Below the pieces are notes generated by a model. It saw only the letters and a program-made list of their open reading frames with translations, did no database searches and had not been told where the DNA came from. A stretch of DNA of 64,000 nucleotides, taken from contig NZ_CYGY02000008.1 of NCBI RefSeq assembly GCF_900007165.1, positions 3,641 through 67,640 on the forward strand, given 5' to 3'. The translations under genes and the position numbers were made by a program. Of the stretch, positions 19,235 through 27,105 are shown one piece after another (position 1 is the first letter of the stretch; every line of letters starts with the position of its first letter). Source of the DNA: Paraburkholderia piptadeniae. Lineage in GTDB: Bacteria; Pseudomonadota; Gammaproteobacteria; Burkholderiales; Burkholderiaceae.

Positions 19235-19393
19235 ATGGTTCAGATGGTGATGAACGCAGTCGGCCACGGCGCCGGCAACGTAGCGCAACAGGTTCGCGGC
19301 CCCATGCTTTTTCAGAAGCTCGCAGGGCTCGCGATCGTCAGCAGCGGGTACGCGGTGATCGTCGCGAATCTGCTGCACGCAATCAGCCGATGA
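19235..19393 (+). CDS. 52-aa small hydrophobic protein upstream of dps
   Basis: ATG at 19235 is preceded by AGGAGAAAG (19223-19231) at good spacing. The product has a short polar N-terminus with Gly/Asn/Gln and a C-terminal hydrophobic stretch LAGLAIVSSGYAVIVANLL long enough to span a membrane. It lies between the catalase and dps in the OxyR block. Function unknown; the ribosome site, membrane segment and clean position in an otherwise unexplained gap support it being real. Confidence 0.6.
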   Translation: MVQMVMNAVGHGAGNVAQQVRGPMLFQKLAGLAIVSSGYAVIVANLLHAISR

Positions 19394-19566
19394 CGAACCG
19401 CGCGCATGGCCATCCGCGGTCCGAGCGGGCGCATCGGCGAGGTATTGCGTCGCGCGAACGCATGCCATTTCTAAGATAAACTGGCGGACGTTCGAGCGTT
19501 GACGGACTGCACACACGCAACTCCGGGCATGCAGACAGGTTCGTATCACTCTTAGAAGGAGTCATC

Positions 19567-20055
19567 ATGGCCAAGAAAGAAGCCGTACCGCACGTCAACA
19601 TTGGTATCAGCGACAAGGATCGCAAGAAGATCGCAGAAGGTCTGTCGCGCCTTCTCGCCGATACGTACACGCTTTATCTGAAGACCCACAATTTTCACTG
19701 GAACGTGACGGGTCCGATGTTCAACACGCTGCATCTGATGTTCGAGACGCAGTACACGGAACTGGCCGCCGCCGTCGATCTGATCGCCGAGCGCATTCGC
19801 GCTCTGGGCGTCGCGGCGCCGGGCAGCTACAAGGAATTCGCGAAGCTGTCGTCGATCGCGGAAGCGGATGGCGTGCCCGCCGCCGAAGACATGATCCGCC
19901 AGCTGGTGGAAGGCCAGGAAGCCGTCGTGCGCACCGCGCGCGCGATCTTCCCGGTGACGGACGCCGCCAACGACGAGCCGACAGCCGACCTGCTGACGCA
20001 ACGCATGCAGACGCACGAAAAGAACGCGTGGATGCTGCGTTCGATGCTGGCTTGA
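19567..20055 (+). CDS. dps: Dps ferritin-like DNA-protection protein
   Basis: 162 aa miniferritin that oxidises and stores iron with peroxide and coats DNA. The signature [16 protein letters not shown] is present. Intersubunit ferroxidase ligands can be assigned by spacing to E. coli Dps: His44, His56, Glu60 (Asp in E. coli), Asp71 and Glu75. A short Lys-rich N-terminus (MAKKE) may contribute to DNA binding. Ribosome site AAGGAG at 19555-19560. In B. pseudomallei dpsA follows oxyR-katG; here it follows oxyR and a different catalase, ending in a good terminator. Confidence 0.97.
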   Translation: MAKKEAVPHVNIGISDKDRKKIAEGLSRLLADTYTLYLKTHNFHWNVTGPMFNTLHLMFETQYTELAAAVDLIAERIRALGVAAPGSYKEFAKLSSIAEADGVPAAEDMIRQLVEGQEAVVRTARAIFPVTDAANDEPTADLLTQRMQTHEKNAWMLRSMLA

Positions 20056-20116
20056 TTCGCTTTGGCGGGCCATCTGGCGCGGGTCGAAGCGTCGGTGGTC
20101 CGGGCAGCCGAACGTG

Positions 20117-20150
20117 AAGCCCGATGGGTGCAAGCCCGTCGGGCTTTTTT
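20117..20150 (+). terminator. Terminator of dps
   Basis: Stem AGCCCGA (20118-20124) and TCGGGCT (20139-20145) followed by a run of T, 60 bp after the dps stop. Confidence 0.88.
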
Positions 20151-20236
20151 GTCGCCTTTCCCGTGCCTGCACGGCTGATCGGGTTTCTCTCACGCGCTGC
20201 TCTAGAATACGGGGATCTGTATTTCTGCGCACCGCC

Positions 20237-21100
20237 ATGTTCGCCCGACTCCCGCTCTATCTGCGCCTTGTCCGCATGGACAAGCCGATCGGCAGCCTGC
20301 TGCTGCTGTGGCCGACGCTCAACGCGCTGTGGATTGCGTCCGACGGCCATCCGTCGTTGTCGCTGCTGGCGATCTTCGCGATCGGCACGGTGCTGATGCG
20401 CTCGGCAGGCTGTGCGATCAACGACTACGCCGACCGCGACTTCGACCGCTACGTGAAGCGCACCGAAAACCGGCCGATCACGTCGGGCAAGGTCAAGGCG
20501 TGGGAAGCTGTGGCGCTGGCGGTGGGGCTGTCGCTGCTCGCGTTCCTGCTGATCCTGCCGCTCAATACGCTGACGAAGGAGTTGTCGGTGGCGGCGCTCT
20601 TCGTCGCGGGCACGTATCCGTTCACGAAGCGCTTCTTCGCGATTCCGCAAGCGTATCTGGGCATTGCGTTCGGCTTCGGCATTCCGATGGCGTTCGCCGC
20701 GATACAGAATCAGGTGCCGCTGCTCGCGTGGGTGATGCTGCTCGCGAACGTGTTCTGGTCGGTCGCGTACGACACCGAATATGCGATGGTCGATCGCGAC
20801 GACGACATCAAGATCGGCATACGCACGTCCGCGCTGACATTCGGCCGCTTCGACGTGCTCGCGATCATGATCTGCTACGCGGTCACACTCGGCATTTACG
20901 TGGGCATCGGCGTCGTGCTGGGCTTCGGCGTGCTGTACTGGATCGGTCTTGCCGCCGCTGTCGGCTGCGCGGTGTATCACTACACGTTGATCAAGGACCG
21001 CGAGCGCATGCCGTGCTTCGCGGCGTTCCGGCATAACAACTGGCTGGGCGGCGCGTTGTTTGCCGGCATTGCCGCGCATTACGCGGCGCAGGCGTTCTGA
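20237..21100 (+). CDS. ubiA: 4-hydroxybenzoate polyprenyltransferase
   Basis: 287 aa membrane prenyltransferase that attaches the polyprenyl tail to 4-hydroxybenzoate in ubiquinone synthesis. The first aspartate motif N62-D63-x-x-D66-x-x-x-D70 (NDYADRDFD) and the second, [19 protein letters not shown], bind the Mg-diphosphate. Seven to nine hydrophobic helices follow. The start [19 protein letters not shown] at 20237 matches the family; the longer open frame runs back through the dps terminator and is rejected. Its stop at 21100 faces the convergent proC stop at 21188. Confidence 0.96.
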   Translation: MFARLPLYLRLVRMDKPIGSLLLLWPTLNALWIASDGHPSLSLLAIFAIGTVLMRSAGCAINDYADRDFDRYVKRTENRPITSGKVKAWEAVALAVGLSLLAFLLILPLNTLTKELSVAALFVAGTYPFTKRFFAIPQAYLGIAFGFGIPMAFAAIQNQVPLLAWVMLLANVFWSVAYDTEYAMVDRDDDIKIGIRTSALTFGRFDVLAIMICYAVTLGIYVGIGVVLGFGVLYWIGLAAAVGCAVYHYTLIKDRERMPCFAAFRHNNWLGGALFAGIAAHYAAQAF

Positions 21101-21187
21101 ACGCTTTTCGATAAGGCGCTGCGGCGGTGCCGATTGCCTTGTCTGTATCGTGCCGCAGCGTCTGTCTATGTCAAACGTCAAGCGCCT

Positions 21188-22003
21188 TCACTGCTTGCCG
21201 AATTCCTCTCCCATTTCCCGGGCACGCGCATCGGCGGCGAGCGCGCCGCGCACGATTGCGTCCTTCACGCCTTGCGCTTCGAACGATGCCAGCGCGGCTG
21301 CCGTCGTGCCGCCCTTCGACGTGACGCGTTCGCGCAGCACACTCGCCGGCTCACCCGACTGCGCGGCGAGTTGCGCGGCGCCCGTGAACGTCGCGACGGC
21401 GAGCGCGCGGCCTTGCTCTTCGTCCATGCCTAGCTGGCGCGCGGCTTCCTGCATGGCTTCGATGAAATAGAACACGTAGGCGGGGCCGCTGCCCGAGATG
21501 GCCGTTACGGCATCGATCTTCGCTTCGTCATCGAACCATACCGTCTGTCCGACCGCGCCGAGAACCTGCGACGCCAGCGCGCGTCCCGCTTCGTCGACGC
21601 CGCCGAGCGCGACCAGCCCCGTCACGCCCATGCCGATCAGCGCGGGCGTGTTCGGCATCGTGCGCACGAGGCGCGCGTGACCGCCGAGCCAACGCGTGAG
21701 GTCCGCGCCGCGAATGCCCGCGACGATGCTGATGACCAGTTGCGACGGCGACAGATGCGGCGCGAGCGCGGCCGCGACGTCCTTGACGATCTGCGGCTTC
21801 ACTGCGAGCACGACGGCATCGAACGATTTCAGCGATGCATCCGCCGAAGCGCTCGTGCCGACGCCGAACTGCTGTTCGTTGCGCTTGCGCGCGTCTTCGT
21901 TGGGATCGATGGCTCGAATGTCCGACGGCGCGACGCCGCGCTTGATCAGACCGCCGATGAGTGCGGCGGCCATATTGCCGCCGCCGATGAAGGCAATTTT
22001 CAT
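21188..22003 (-). CDS. proC: Pyrroline-5-carboxylate reductase
   Basis: 271 aa, last step of proline synthesis. The N-terminal Rossmann motif GGGNMAAALIGG binds NAD(P)H; VKPQIVKDV and VSIVAGIRGADL follow, and the C-terminal signature ISGSGPAYVFYFIEAM...GTTAAAL is complete. Usual neighbour of yggS, but here an IscB element has inserted 16 bp upstream of its ATG, so the upstream ribosome site and leader now come from element sequence; the iscB reading frame stops inside the proC start (ATGA). Confidence 0.96.
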   Translation of the reverse strand: MKIAFIGGGNMAAALIGGLIKRGVAPSDIRAIDPNEDARKRNEQQFGVGTSASADASLKSFDAVVLAVKPQIVKDVAAALAPHLSPSQLVISIVAGIRGADLTRWLGGHARLVRTMPNTPALIGMGVTGLVALGGVDEAGRALASQVLGAVGQTVWFDDEAKIDAVTAISGSGPAYVFYFIEAMQEAARQLGMDEEQGRALAVATFTGAAQLAAQSGEPASVLRERVTSKGGTTAAALASFEAQGVKDAIVRGALAADARAREMGEEFGKQ

Positions 22004-23386
22004 CCAAATGCGCGGGAAACCTCGGCCTTCAGGCCGGGGAGGGATAGCGCGGCGTGCGAAGCACGCCCTGTACCCGCTACTCCTGTATCGAAGCTATCCT
22101 TGGGTTGGAAGAAATAACCATATCCATCGCTACGCTGGACGAGGCGGCAATATTTGTGACTGATGCCCTGAACAACGCCATGCGGCGTCTGGATATTGAA
22201 CGAACCGGTGGCGCGAATAGCGACGCGGCCGACATGCGTTCCGGCCTTCTTGCCAGCGGGCACCACGGCTCGAACCTGGTCACCGGTCTGGAACCCATGA
22301 ACCTGCTTCTGGCGCATCAGGTAGCCGCGAGGAAATCCTTGCGCCGTCAGGCGGGTGCGCTGGTAGCTACCTCGACCGGTCGCCTTGATCGTGAGCGTCG
22401 GGCGGCACCAACCACGGATCGCATCGACCTGGCCCGCGCACGCCGCGTCCAGTGCGTGCGACTTGGGAATGCCGTGGGTGATGCGGTTGAACTTGGTTCG
22501 CCCGCCCGAGGCGAGTTCCAAGGGCAAGCCCGTCGAACGCAAGGCATTAGCCAGCGCCCAGCGCGTCGCATTAATCGCAGCAGCATCTTTCAGCGGGCGT
22601 GAAGCGGTCGCCATGATCCGGGCTCGGCGCTTCGGCTCCCTAACATATTTCGCGCACATCGAGCGAACCCTTCTCCTGATTGCAGTCCGGGCAGGCCAGA
22701 CCGAGATTGCCGATCCGGTTGGTGCCGCCGCGAGCGCGGGCCATTACGTGCTCGATCTGCAGAGGCCGGTTCGTGGCATCGCAGTAGATGCACTGTCGTC
22801 CCCACTTCTCCAGCAGGTACTCACGGACTTCGTACCCGGCCAGCGTGCCTTGCTGATACTCGACACCGGAAATATCCGGGTTCTCCATCGCCTGCATGTC
22901 GAAGCGTACGAGTTCGGAGGAGATCGCGACGATCGGCGCCCAGCGTCGGATACGTTTGACCCACACCATCGTCGTATCGAGGCGGTGCCGGAGCGATGGC
23001 GCCAGCCAGCCTTTTCTCTTTGCGCGGTTCAGAAAGCGGGGTGCGCGATAGCGCAAATTGCCCCGCCGCCGACGACGCATAGCCCGGCGGGCCGTCAGCG
23101 CCTCGCTGATCTGGCGACCACGGTGCACGAGTTCGAACAGGTTCAGCACCGCAATGCCCGAACCCAATTCACGCACCAGCGCGATCCCGGTGACCTTGCT
23201 GCCGGGATCGAGCTTGATGCGCAGCGGCTGGGTGGCGCAATCCGCCATCTTGCGGTCGACAACGCGGATCACGAACGGCACGACGCGATGCACGCGCGCA
23301 CGGCCACGGGCGAGCAACAGCCTCGCGCGCTTCTCGCTGCACGGCATGAGCGGCGTGCCGCTTCGATCCAGAACAAACACCGACAT
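22000..23386 (-). pseudogene. iscB: IscB RNA-guided nuclease, interrupted by a frameshift
   Basis: IscB is the IS200/IS605-associated ancestor of Cas9, cutting DNA under direction of an omega-RNA. Frame 1 (start 23386, stop 22640, 248 aa) carries the N-terminal PLMP motif (residues 12-15), RuvC-I with Asp60 (KLDPGSKVTG), an Arg-rich bridge helix (100-108), RuvC-II with Glu158, and an HNH domain with zinc cysteines 199, 202, 232 and 235 and catalytic His213. Frame 2 (open to 22000) supplies RuvC-III (SHALDAACAG) and the C-terminal domain. The two join near 22640, where one extra base (or two missing) shifts the frame. Combined length about 460 aa, normal for IscB. Start preceded by AAAGGA. A sequencing error is the main alternative to a true pseudogene. 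Confidence 0.88.
22020..22039 (-). repeat. Terminal hairpin of the IscB element, proC side
   Basis: On the minus strand CCCCGGCC-TGAA-GGCCGAGG, an 8-bp stem (one G-A/G-U-type imperfection) with a 4-nt loop. It is also coding: it specifies the PGLKAEV near the C-terminus of the iscB frame. Confidence 0.75.
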
Positions 23387-23685
23387 GTCGGTTCCTTTAA
23401 AAATATTGCCCTTACGGGCCTGGTGACGCATCCCTTGCGGGATATCTCCCCTCGACAATGTTGTGCAGCAGGTGAAGCTTTCGCTTCGGTCGCAGCCCGT
23501 TTCGTACCTACCCGGGGCTTGTCTGCTGCTGCGACTTCCAGAGCGGCGAACTGAGTGAAGCATTCGCCGGTGGGTCTGCTGTCTTCTGCAAAACGTAGCG
23601 CCATAAGGCGCTCGGTCTGGTCAATCTCAGACTTGTGAGATGCTCCTCAGCAAGCCTCGGCCTTCAGGCAGCCTTCAGGCCGGGG
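23387..23685 (-). ncRNA. Candidate IscB omega-RNA scaffold
   Basis: The roughly 300 bp between the yggS-side hairpin and the iscB start contain no ORF with coding character but several stem-loops on the iscB strand, including AGCGCC-TTAT-GGCGCT (near 23595-23610), GGCGAA...TTCGCC (near 23545-23570), ATCCCGCAAGGGAT and GCCCGTAAGGGC close to the start codon. IscB omega-RNAs are known to be encoded just upstream of iscB on the same strand with the guide at the 5' end, so position and structure fit. The guide would be the bases just outside the element (about 23686-23701). Confidence 0.65.
23655..23685 (-). repeat. Terminal hairpin of the IscB element, yggS side
   Basis: Same 20-nt hairpin as at 22020-22039 but with an 11-nt insertion in the loop that duplicates part of CCTGAAGG, giving arms CCCCGGCC and GGCCGAGG around a 15-nt loop. 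Confidence 0.72.
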
Positions 23686-23706
23686 TTATTGACGATGTAC
23701 GGGGAG

Positions 23707-24405
23707 TTAGTGAGAGTAGTCACGGGCGCCGAAGATAGCCGTGCCGATGCGCACGATTGTCGCGCCTTCGAGCACGGCTGCTTCCAGGTCGCCCGACATG
23801 CCCATCGACAGCGTGTCGAGTTCGAGACCCTCCGCGCGCAGTTTTTCAAACAGTTCGCGCAACGCGCGATGCGGCGCGCGCTGCTGTTCGACGTCGCCTG
23901 CCGGTTCGGGAATCGCCATCAGGCCGCGCAGCCGCAACTTCGGCAGCGACGCGACTTCGCGCGCGACACGCAACGCTTCTTCAGGCGTGACGCCGCTCTT
24001 CGATGCCTCACCGCTGATGTTGACCTGCAGGCACACATTGAGCGGCGGCAAGTTGTCGGGCCGCTGTTCGGACAGCCGCTGCGCGATCTTCAGGCGATCG
24101 ACGGAATGCACCCAGTCGAAATGTTCGGCAACGGGGCGCGTCTTGTTCGACTGCAGCGGGCCGATGAAATGCCATTCGATCGACGCGCGCAGATCGGACA
24201 GCGCTTCGATTTTCGTCAGGCTTTCCTGCACGTAGTTTTCACCGAACGCGCGCTGGCCCTCTGCATGGGCGGCGCGAATGTCTTCGGCGGGAAACGTCTT
24301 CGAGACGGCGAGCAGCGCAATCGAGCGCGGATCGCGGCCCGCGACCTGCGCGGCGAGAGCGATGCGCTGATGCACTGCGTCGAGATTGTGAGCGAGATCG
24401 GGCAT
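23707..24405 (-). CDS. yggS: YggS family pyridoxal-phosphate-binding protein
   Basis: 232 aa PLP homeostasis protein with an alanine-racemase-like TIM barrel. The PLP-binding Lys lies in LLAVSKTFPAEDI, followed by FGENYVQE, EWHFIGPLQSNKTR and VNISGEASKSG, then SMGMSGDLEAAVLEGATIVRIGTAIFG at the C-terminus, all family hallmarks. The start MPDLAHNLDA at 24405 is chosen over an upstream in-frame ATG, because the preceding residues look non-coding. Normally followed directly by proC; the IscB element now lies between them. Confidence 0.95.
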   Translation of the reverse strand: MPDLAHNLDAVHQRIALAAQVAGRDPRSIALLAVSKTFPAEDIRAAHAEGQRAFGENYVQESLTKIEALSDLRASIEWHFIGPLQSNKTRPVAEHFDWVHSVDRLKIAQRLSEQRPDNLPPLNVCLQVNISGEASKSGVTPEEALRVAREVASLPKLRLRGLMAIPEPAGDVEQQRAPHRALRELFEKLRAEGLELDTLSMGMSGDLEAAVLEGATIVRIGTAIFGARDYSH

Positions 24406-24470
24406 GAAACCTTGATTACCGATGCGAGGGGCGACGTTTCGAATTATACGGACCCCTCTCATGCGTCACG

Positions 24471-24490
24471 ACCTGGCCGAATGGCCAGGT
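24471..24490. repeat. Palindrome with TGGCC-GAAT-GGCCA core, copy 1
   Basis: ACCTGGCC-GAAT-GGCCAGGT, perfect 8-bp arms, in the gap between glcF (stop 24550) and yggS (start 24405). The core recurs at 31801-31814 and 47257-47270. Confidence 0.6.
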
Positions 24491-24549
24491 TGCGCGTGCA
24501 TCGCCCGCAAGCGATGCTGTCGATCAGGACACAAGCACAGGACGCAAGC

Positions 24550-25776
24550 TCAGGCTGCGAGCATGTGCTCGACGAGTTCGATCCAATGCACGACAGGAGT
24601 GGAGGTTCCGCTTTGCAGATGCGCGATGCAGCCCACGTTCGCAGAGACGATGATCTGCGGTTCCTGCGCCTTCAGCTTTTCGAGCTTCTGGTTGCGCAGC
24701 GCATACGACAGCGCGGGTTGCGTGAGCGAATAGGTGCCGGCCGAACCACAGCACAGGTGGCTGTCGGCGGGCAGCCTGACGTCGATGCCGAGCGCCGTCA
24801 GCAGCTGTTCGACCTTGCCGCGAATCTGCTGGCCATGTTGGAGCGTGCACGGCGGGTGAAACGCGACGGTGTGAATCGCGCGGCGGCGCGTGAGCGGCGT
24901 CAGCGCTTCTTCGAAGTCGGGCAGGATTTCGCTGATGTCGCGCGTCAGTTCGACGATGCGCTTCGCTTTCTCCGCGTAAGCAGGATCGTTGCGCATCAGG
25001 TGCGCGTATTCCTTCACGGTCGCGCCGCAGCCGGATGCGTTCATCACGATCGCTTCGGCGCCCTGTTCGACATGCGGCCACCACGCGTCGATGTTCTGCC
25101 GCACGTCGTCCAGCGCTTCGTCGTTGTAGCCGAGATGCAGACGGATCGCGCCGCAGCAGCCCGCTTCCGGCGCGATGACGGTCTGGATGCCGAGCGCGTC
25201 CAGCACGCGTGCCGTCGCGATATTGACGTTCGGCATCATCGACGGCTGCACGCAGCCCGCGAGCATCAGCATCTTGCGCGGATGCGTGGCCGTCGGCCAT
25301 TCGAGCTGACGTTGCCGTTGCGGAACCTTGTCGCGCAGCTTCTTCGGCAGCAGCGGACGGAAGTGCTGGCCGATACGCATCGCGGGCGTGAAGAGCGTGC
25401 TGTTCGGCACGAAGCTCGCGAGCACGCGGCGCATCAGCCGCTGGCCGAAAGGCCGTGGCACTTTTTCTTCTGTGAGCTTGCGGCCGATCTCGACGAGCCT
25501 GCCGTATTGCACGCCGGACGGGCAGGTCGATTCGCAATTGCGGCACGTGAGGCAGCGGTCCAGATGCAGTTGCGTGCTGCGCGTGACGGGCGCGCCTTCC
25601 ACCATCTGCTTGATCAGATAGATGCGGCCGCGCGGCCCGTCGAGTTCGTCGCCCAGCAGTTGATACGTCGGGCAGGTGGCGGTGCAAAAGCCGCAATGCA
25701 CGCATTTGCGCAGGATGGCGTCGGCTTCGTCGCCGTCGGGCGTGTTGCGAATGAAGTCGGCGAGATTGGTTTGCAT
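24550..25776 (-). CDS. glcF: Glycolate oxidase iron-sulfur subunit
   Basis: 408 aa. Two 4Fe-4S ferredoxin motifs stand at the N-terminus, CVHCGFCTATCP (about residues 25-36) and CLTCRNCESTCP (about 75-86), followed by two CCG domains (PEAGCCGAIRLHLG and HLCCGSAGTYS) that bind further cofactor. With GlcD and GlcE it oxidises glycolate (and D-lactate) to glyoxylate and feeds electrons to the membrane. Seven bases after the glcE stop. Normal length. Confidence 0.95.
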   Translation of the reverse strand: MQTNLADFIRNTPDGDEADAILRKCVHCGFCTATCPTYQLLGDELDGPRGRIYLIKQMVEGAPVTRSTQLHLDRCLTCRNCESTCPSGVQYGRLVEIGRKLTEEKVPRPFGQRLMRRVLASFVPNSTLFTPAMRIGQHFRPLLPKKLRDKVPQRQRQLEWPTATHPRKMLMLAGCVQPSMMPNVNIATARVLDALGIQTVIAPEAGCCGAIRLHLGYNDEALDDVRQNIDAWWPHVEQGAEAIVMNASGCGATVKEYAHLMRNDPAYAEKAKRIVELTRDISEILPDFEEALTPLTRRRAIHTVAFHPPCTLQHGQQIRGKVEQLLTALGIDVRLPADSHLCCGSAGTYSLTQPALSYALRNQKLEKLKAQEPQIIVSANVGCIAHLQSGTSTPVVHWIELVEHMLAA

Positions 25777-25783
25777 CGCGCGC

Positions 25784-26872
25784 TCAGAAGTCGGGGTACA
25801 GCCGGCCGCGATTGAAGATGCGGGCCGGGTCGAATGCAGCCTTCAGGCCGCGATGAATTTTCATCAGCGGGGCGGGCAGCGGCGTAAAGACGCCCGCGCC
25901 ACGATCGTAGCCGTGGCCCGTGCGGAAGATCGTCGCGTGGCCGCCCGCCTGTTTCGCGCTGATGCGCACGGTCTGCGCGTCGGCGTCGGTGATCCACCAG
26001 CGTTGCGCGCCGCCCCATTCCATCAGCTGCGCGCCGGGCAGTTGCAGCGGCTCGGTGATGGTCGGCAGCGCGAGACGCCAGAGCGCGGACTTCGGCGCAA
26101 TGGCCGCGAAAAACGGATCGGTCTGCTCGCGCAGGCCGGCCCAGAAGCGTTCGGCTTCCACAGCGTCGACGACTTCGCCGCCCAGCGACGTGCGCGCCGA
26201 CTTGACGGCTGCTTCCGCGCCGCCCAGCCGCACGGCCAGCGTGCCGTCGCGCCACGCGCTGCCCGTGATCGGCAGCGGGCGGCCGCCCCATTCGTTGAGC
26301 TTGCGCACGGCATCGGTGCCGTTCATGTCGAACTTGAGCGTCGCCTCGGCCTTCGGTCGTGGGAGCACTTTGACCGACAACTCGAGAATCAGCCCAAGCG
26401 TTCCGAGCGATCCGGCCATCAGGCGGGAAACGTCGTAACCGGCGACATTCTTCACCACTTGTCCGCCGAAGGTGAGCACCTGCCCCTGGCCGTTCATGAC
26501 GACGGTGCCGAGGACGAAATCGCGTGGCGCGCCTGCCGAATGGCGGCGCGGACCGGCGATGCCCGCCGCGATGCAGCCACCGAGCGTCGCCTGCGGGCCG
26601 AAGTGGGGCGGCTCGAAAGCCAGCATCTGGTCGTGCTCGGCGAGCGCCGCTTCGATTTCGAGGAGCGGCGTGCCCGCGCGCGCGGTGATGACCAGCTCGG
26701 CCGGGTCGTACGCAATGATGCCGCGATGCGCGCGCGTGTCGAGGATCTCACCCTGCAATGACTGGCCGTACCAGTCCTTCGTGCCACCGCCTCGGATGCG
26801 GAGCGGCTGCTCGGCGGCCGTGGCCGCGCGAACCCGTTCCGACCACGCGGCGACGATGTCGTCCTCTTTCAT
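25784..26872 (-). CDS. glcE: Glycolate oxidase FAD-binding subunit
   Basis: 362 aa, FAD_binding_4 (PCMH-type) domain: LRIRGGGTKDWYG near residue 25, GTLGGCIAAGIAGPRRHSAGAPRD-like FAD loop near 115-135 and KNVAGYDVSRLMAGSLGTLGLI. Shorter than GlcD because it lacks the full C-terminal substrate lobe, as expected of GlcE. It lies in glcD-glcE-glcF order, 233 bp behind glcD, with its own ribosome site region. Confidence 0.94.
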   Translation of the reverse strand: MKEDDIVAAWSERVRAATAAEQPLRIRGGGTKDWYGQSLQGEILDTRAHRGIIAYDPAELVITARAGTPLLEIEAALAEHDQMLAFEPPHFGPQATLGGCIAAGIAGPRRHSAGAPRDFVLGTVVMNGQGQVLTFGGQVVKNVAGYDVSRLMAGSLGTLGLILELSVKVLPRPKAEATLKFDMNGTDAVRKLNEWGGRPLPITGSAWRDGTLAVRLGGAEAAVKSARTSLGGEVVDAVEAERFWAGLREQTDPFFAAIAPKSALWRLALPTITEPLQLPGAQLMEWGGAQRWWITDADAQTVRISAKQAGGHATIFRTGHGYDRGAGVFTPLPAPLMKIHRGLKAAFDPARIFNRGRLYPDF

Positions 26873-27105
26873 GGTGCGTTGTTTCGTTGTAGTGCTTTCG
26901 ATTGTACCGAGGCAAGCCGTGCTGGCAACCCGGTTCCGACCCGTATCACGAACCCGATGGCGTTCGATATGCCTTATGGGCGTTCAAGTGCAACGCGTAC
27001 GCGCCGCCTGCTGCGAGCCGAAACATCGACAGGCTGAGCATCGGCCGGACTCAGGCGAAATGCCGGCGGTGCGCGGAGTGATCCCGGCAACCGCCGGTCA
27101 GGCGC

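Larger units (their letters stand above)
22020..23685 (-). mobile_element. IscB-carrying IS200/IS605-superfamily-like element, no transposase
   Basis: About 1.67 kb between proC and yggS, bounded by the same hairpin in direct orientation (22020-22039 and 23655-23685). It holds a candidate omega-RNA followed by iscB and no TnpA transposase, so it would be non-autonomous and need a Y1 transposase supplied in trans. Ends are inferred from the hairpins; exact boundaries are uncertain by a few bases. The proC-yggS neighbourhood is otherwise normal, so the element is a simple insertion. Confidence 0.75.

Noticed and set aside
22054..22602. Plus-strand open frame opposite the iscB 3' half
   Set aside because: The minus strand encodes RuvC-III and the C-terminal IscB domain; the plus frame shows no family features.
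23635..25815. 726-aa plus-strand frame over yggS and glcF
   Set aside because: Runs antisense across two certain genes and the end of the IscB element; composition is non-coding.
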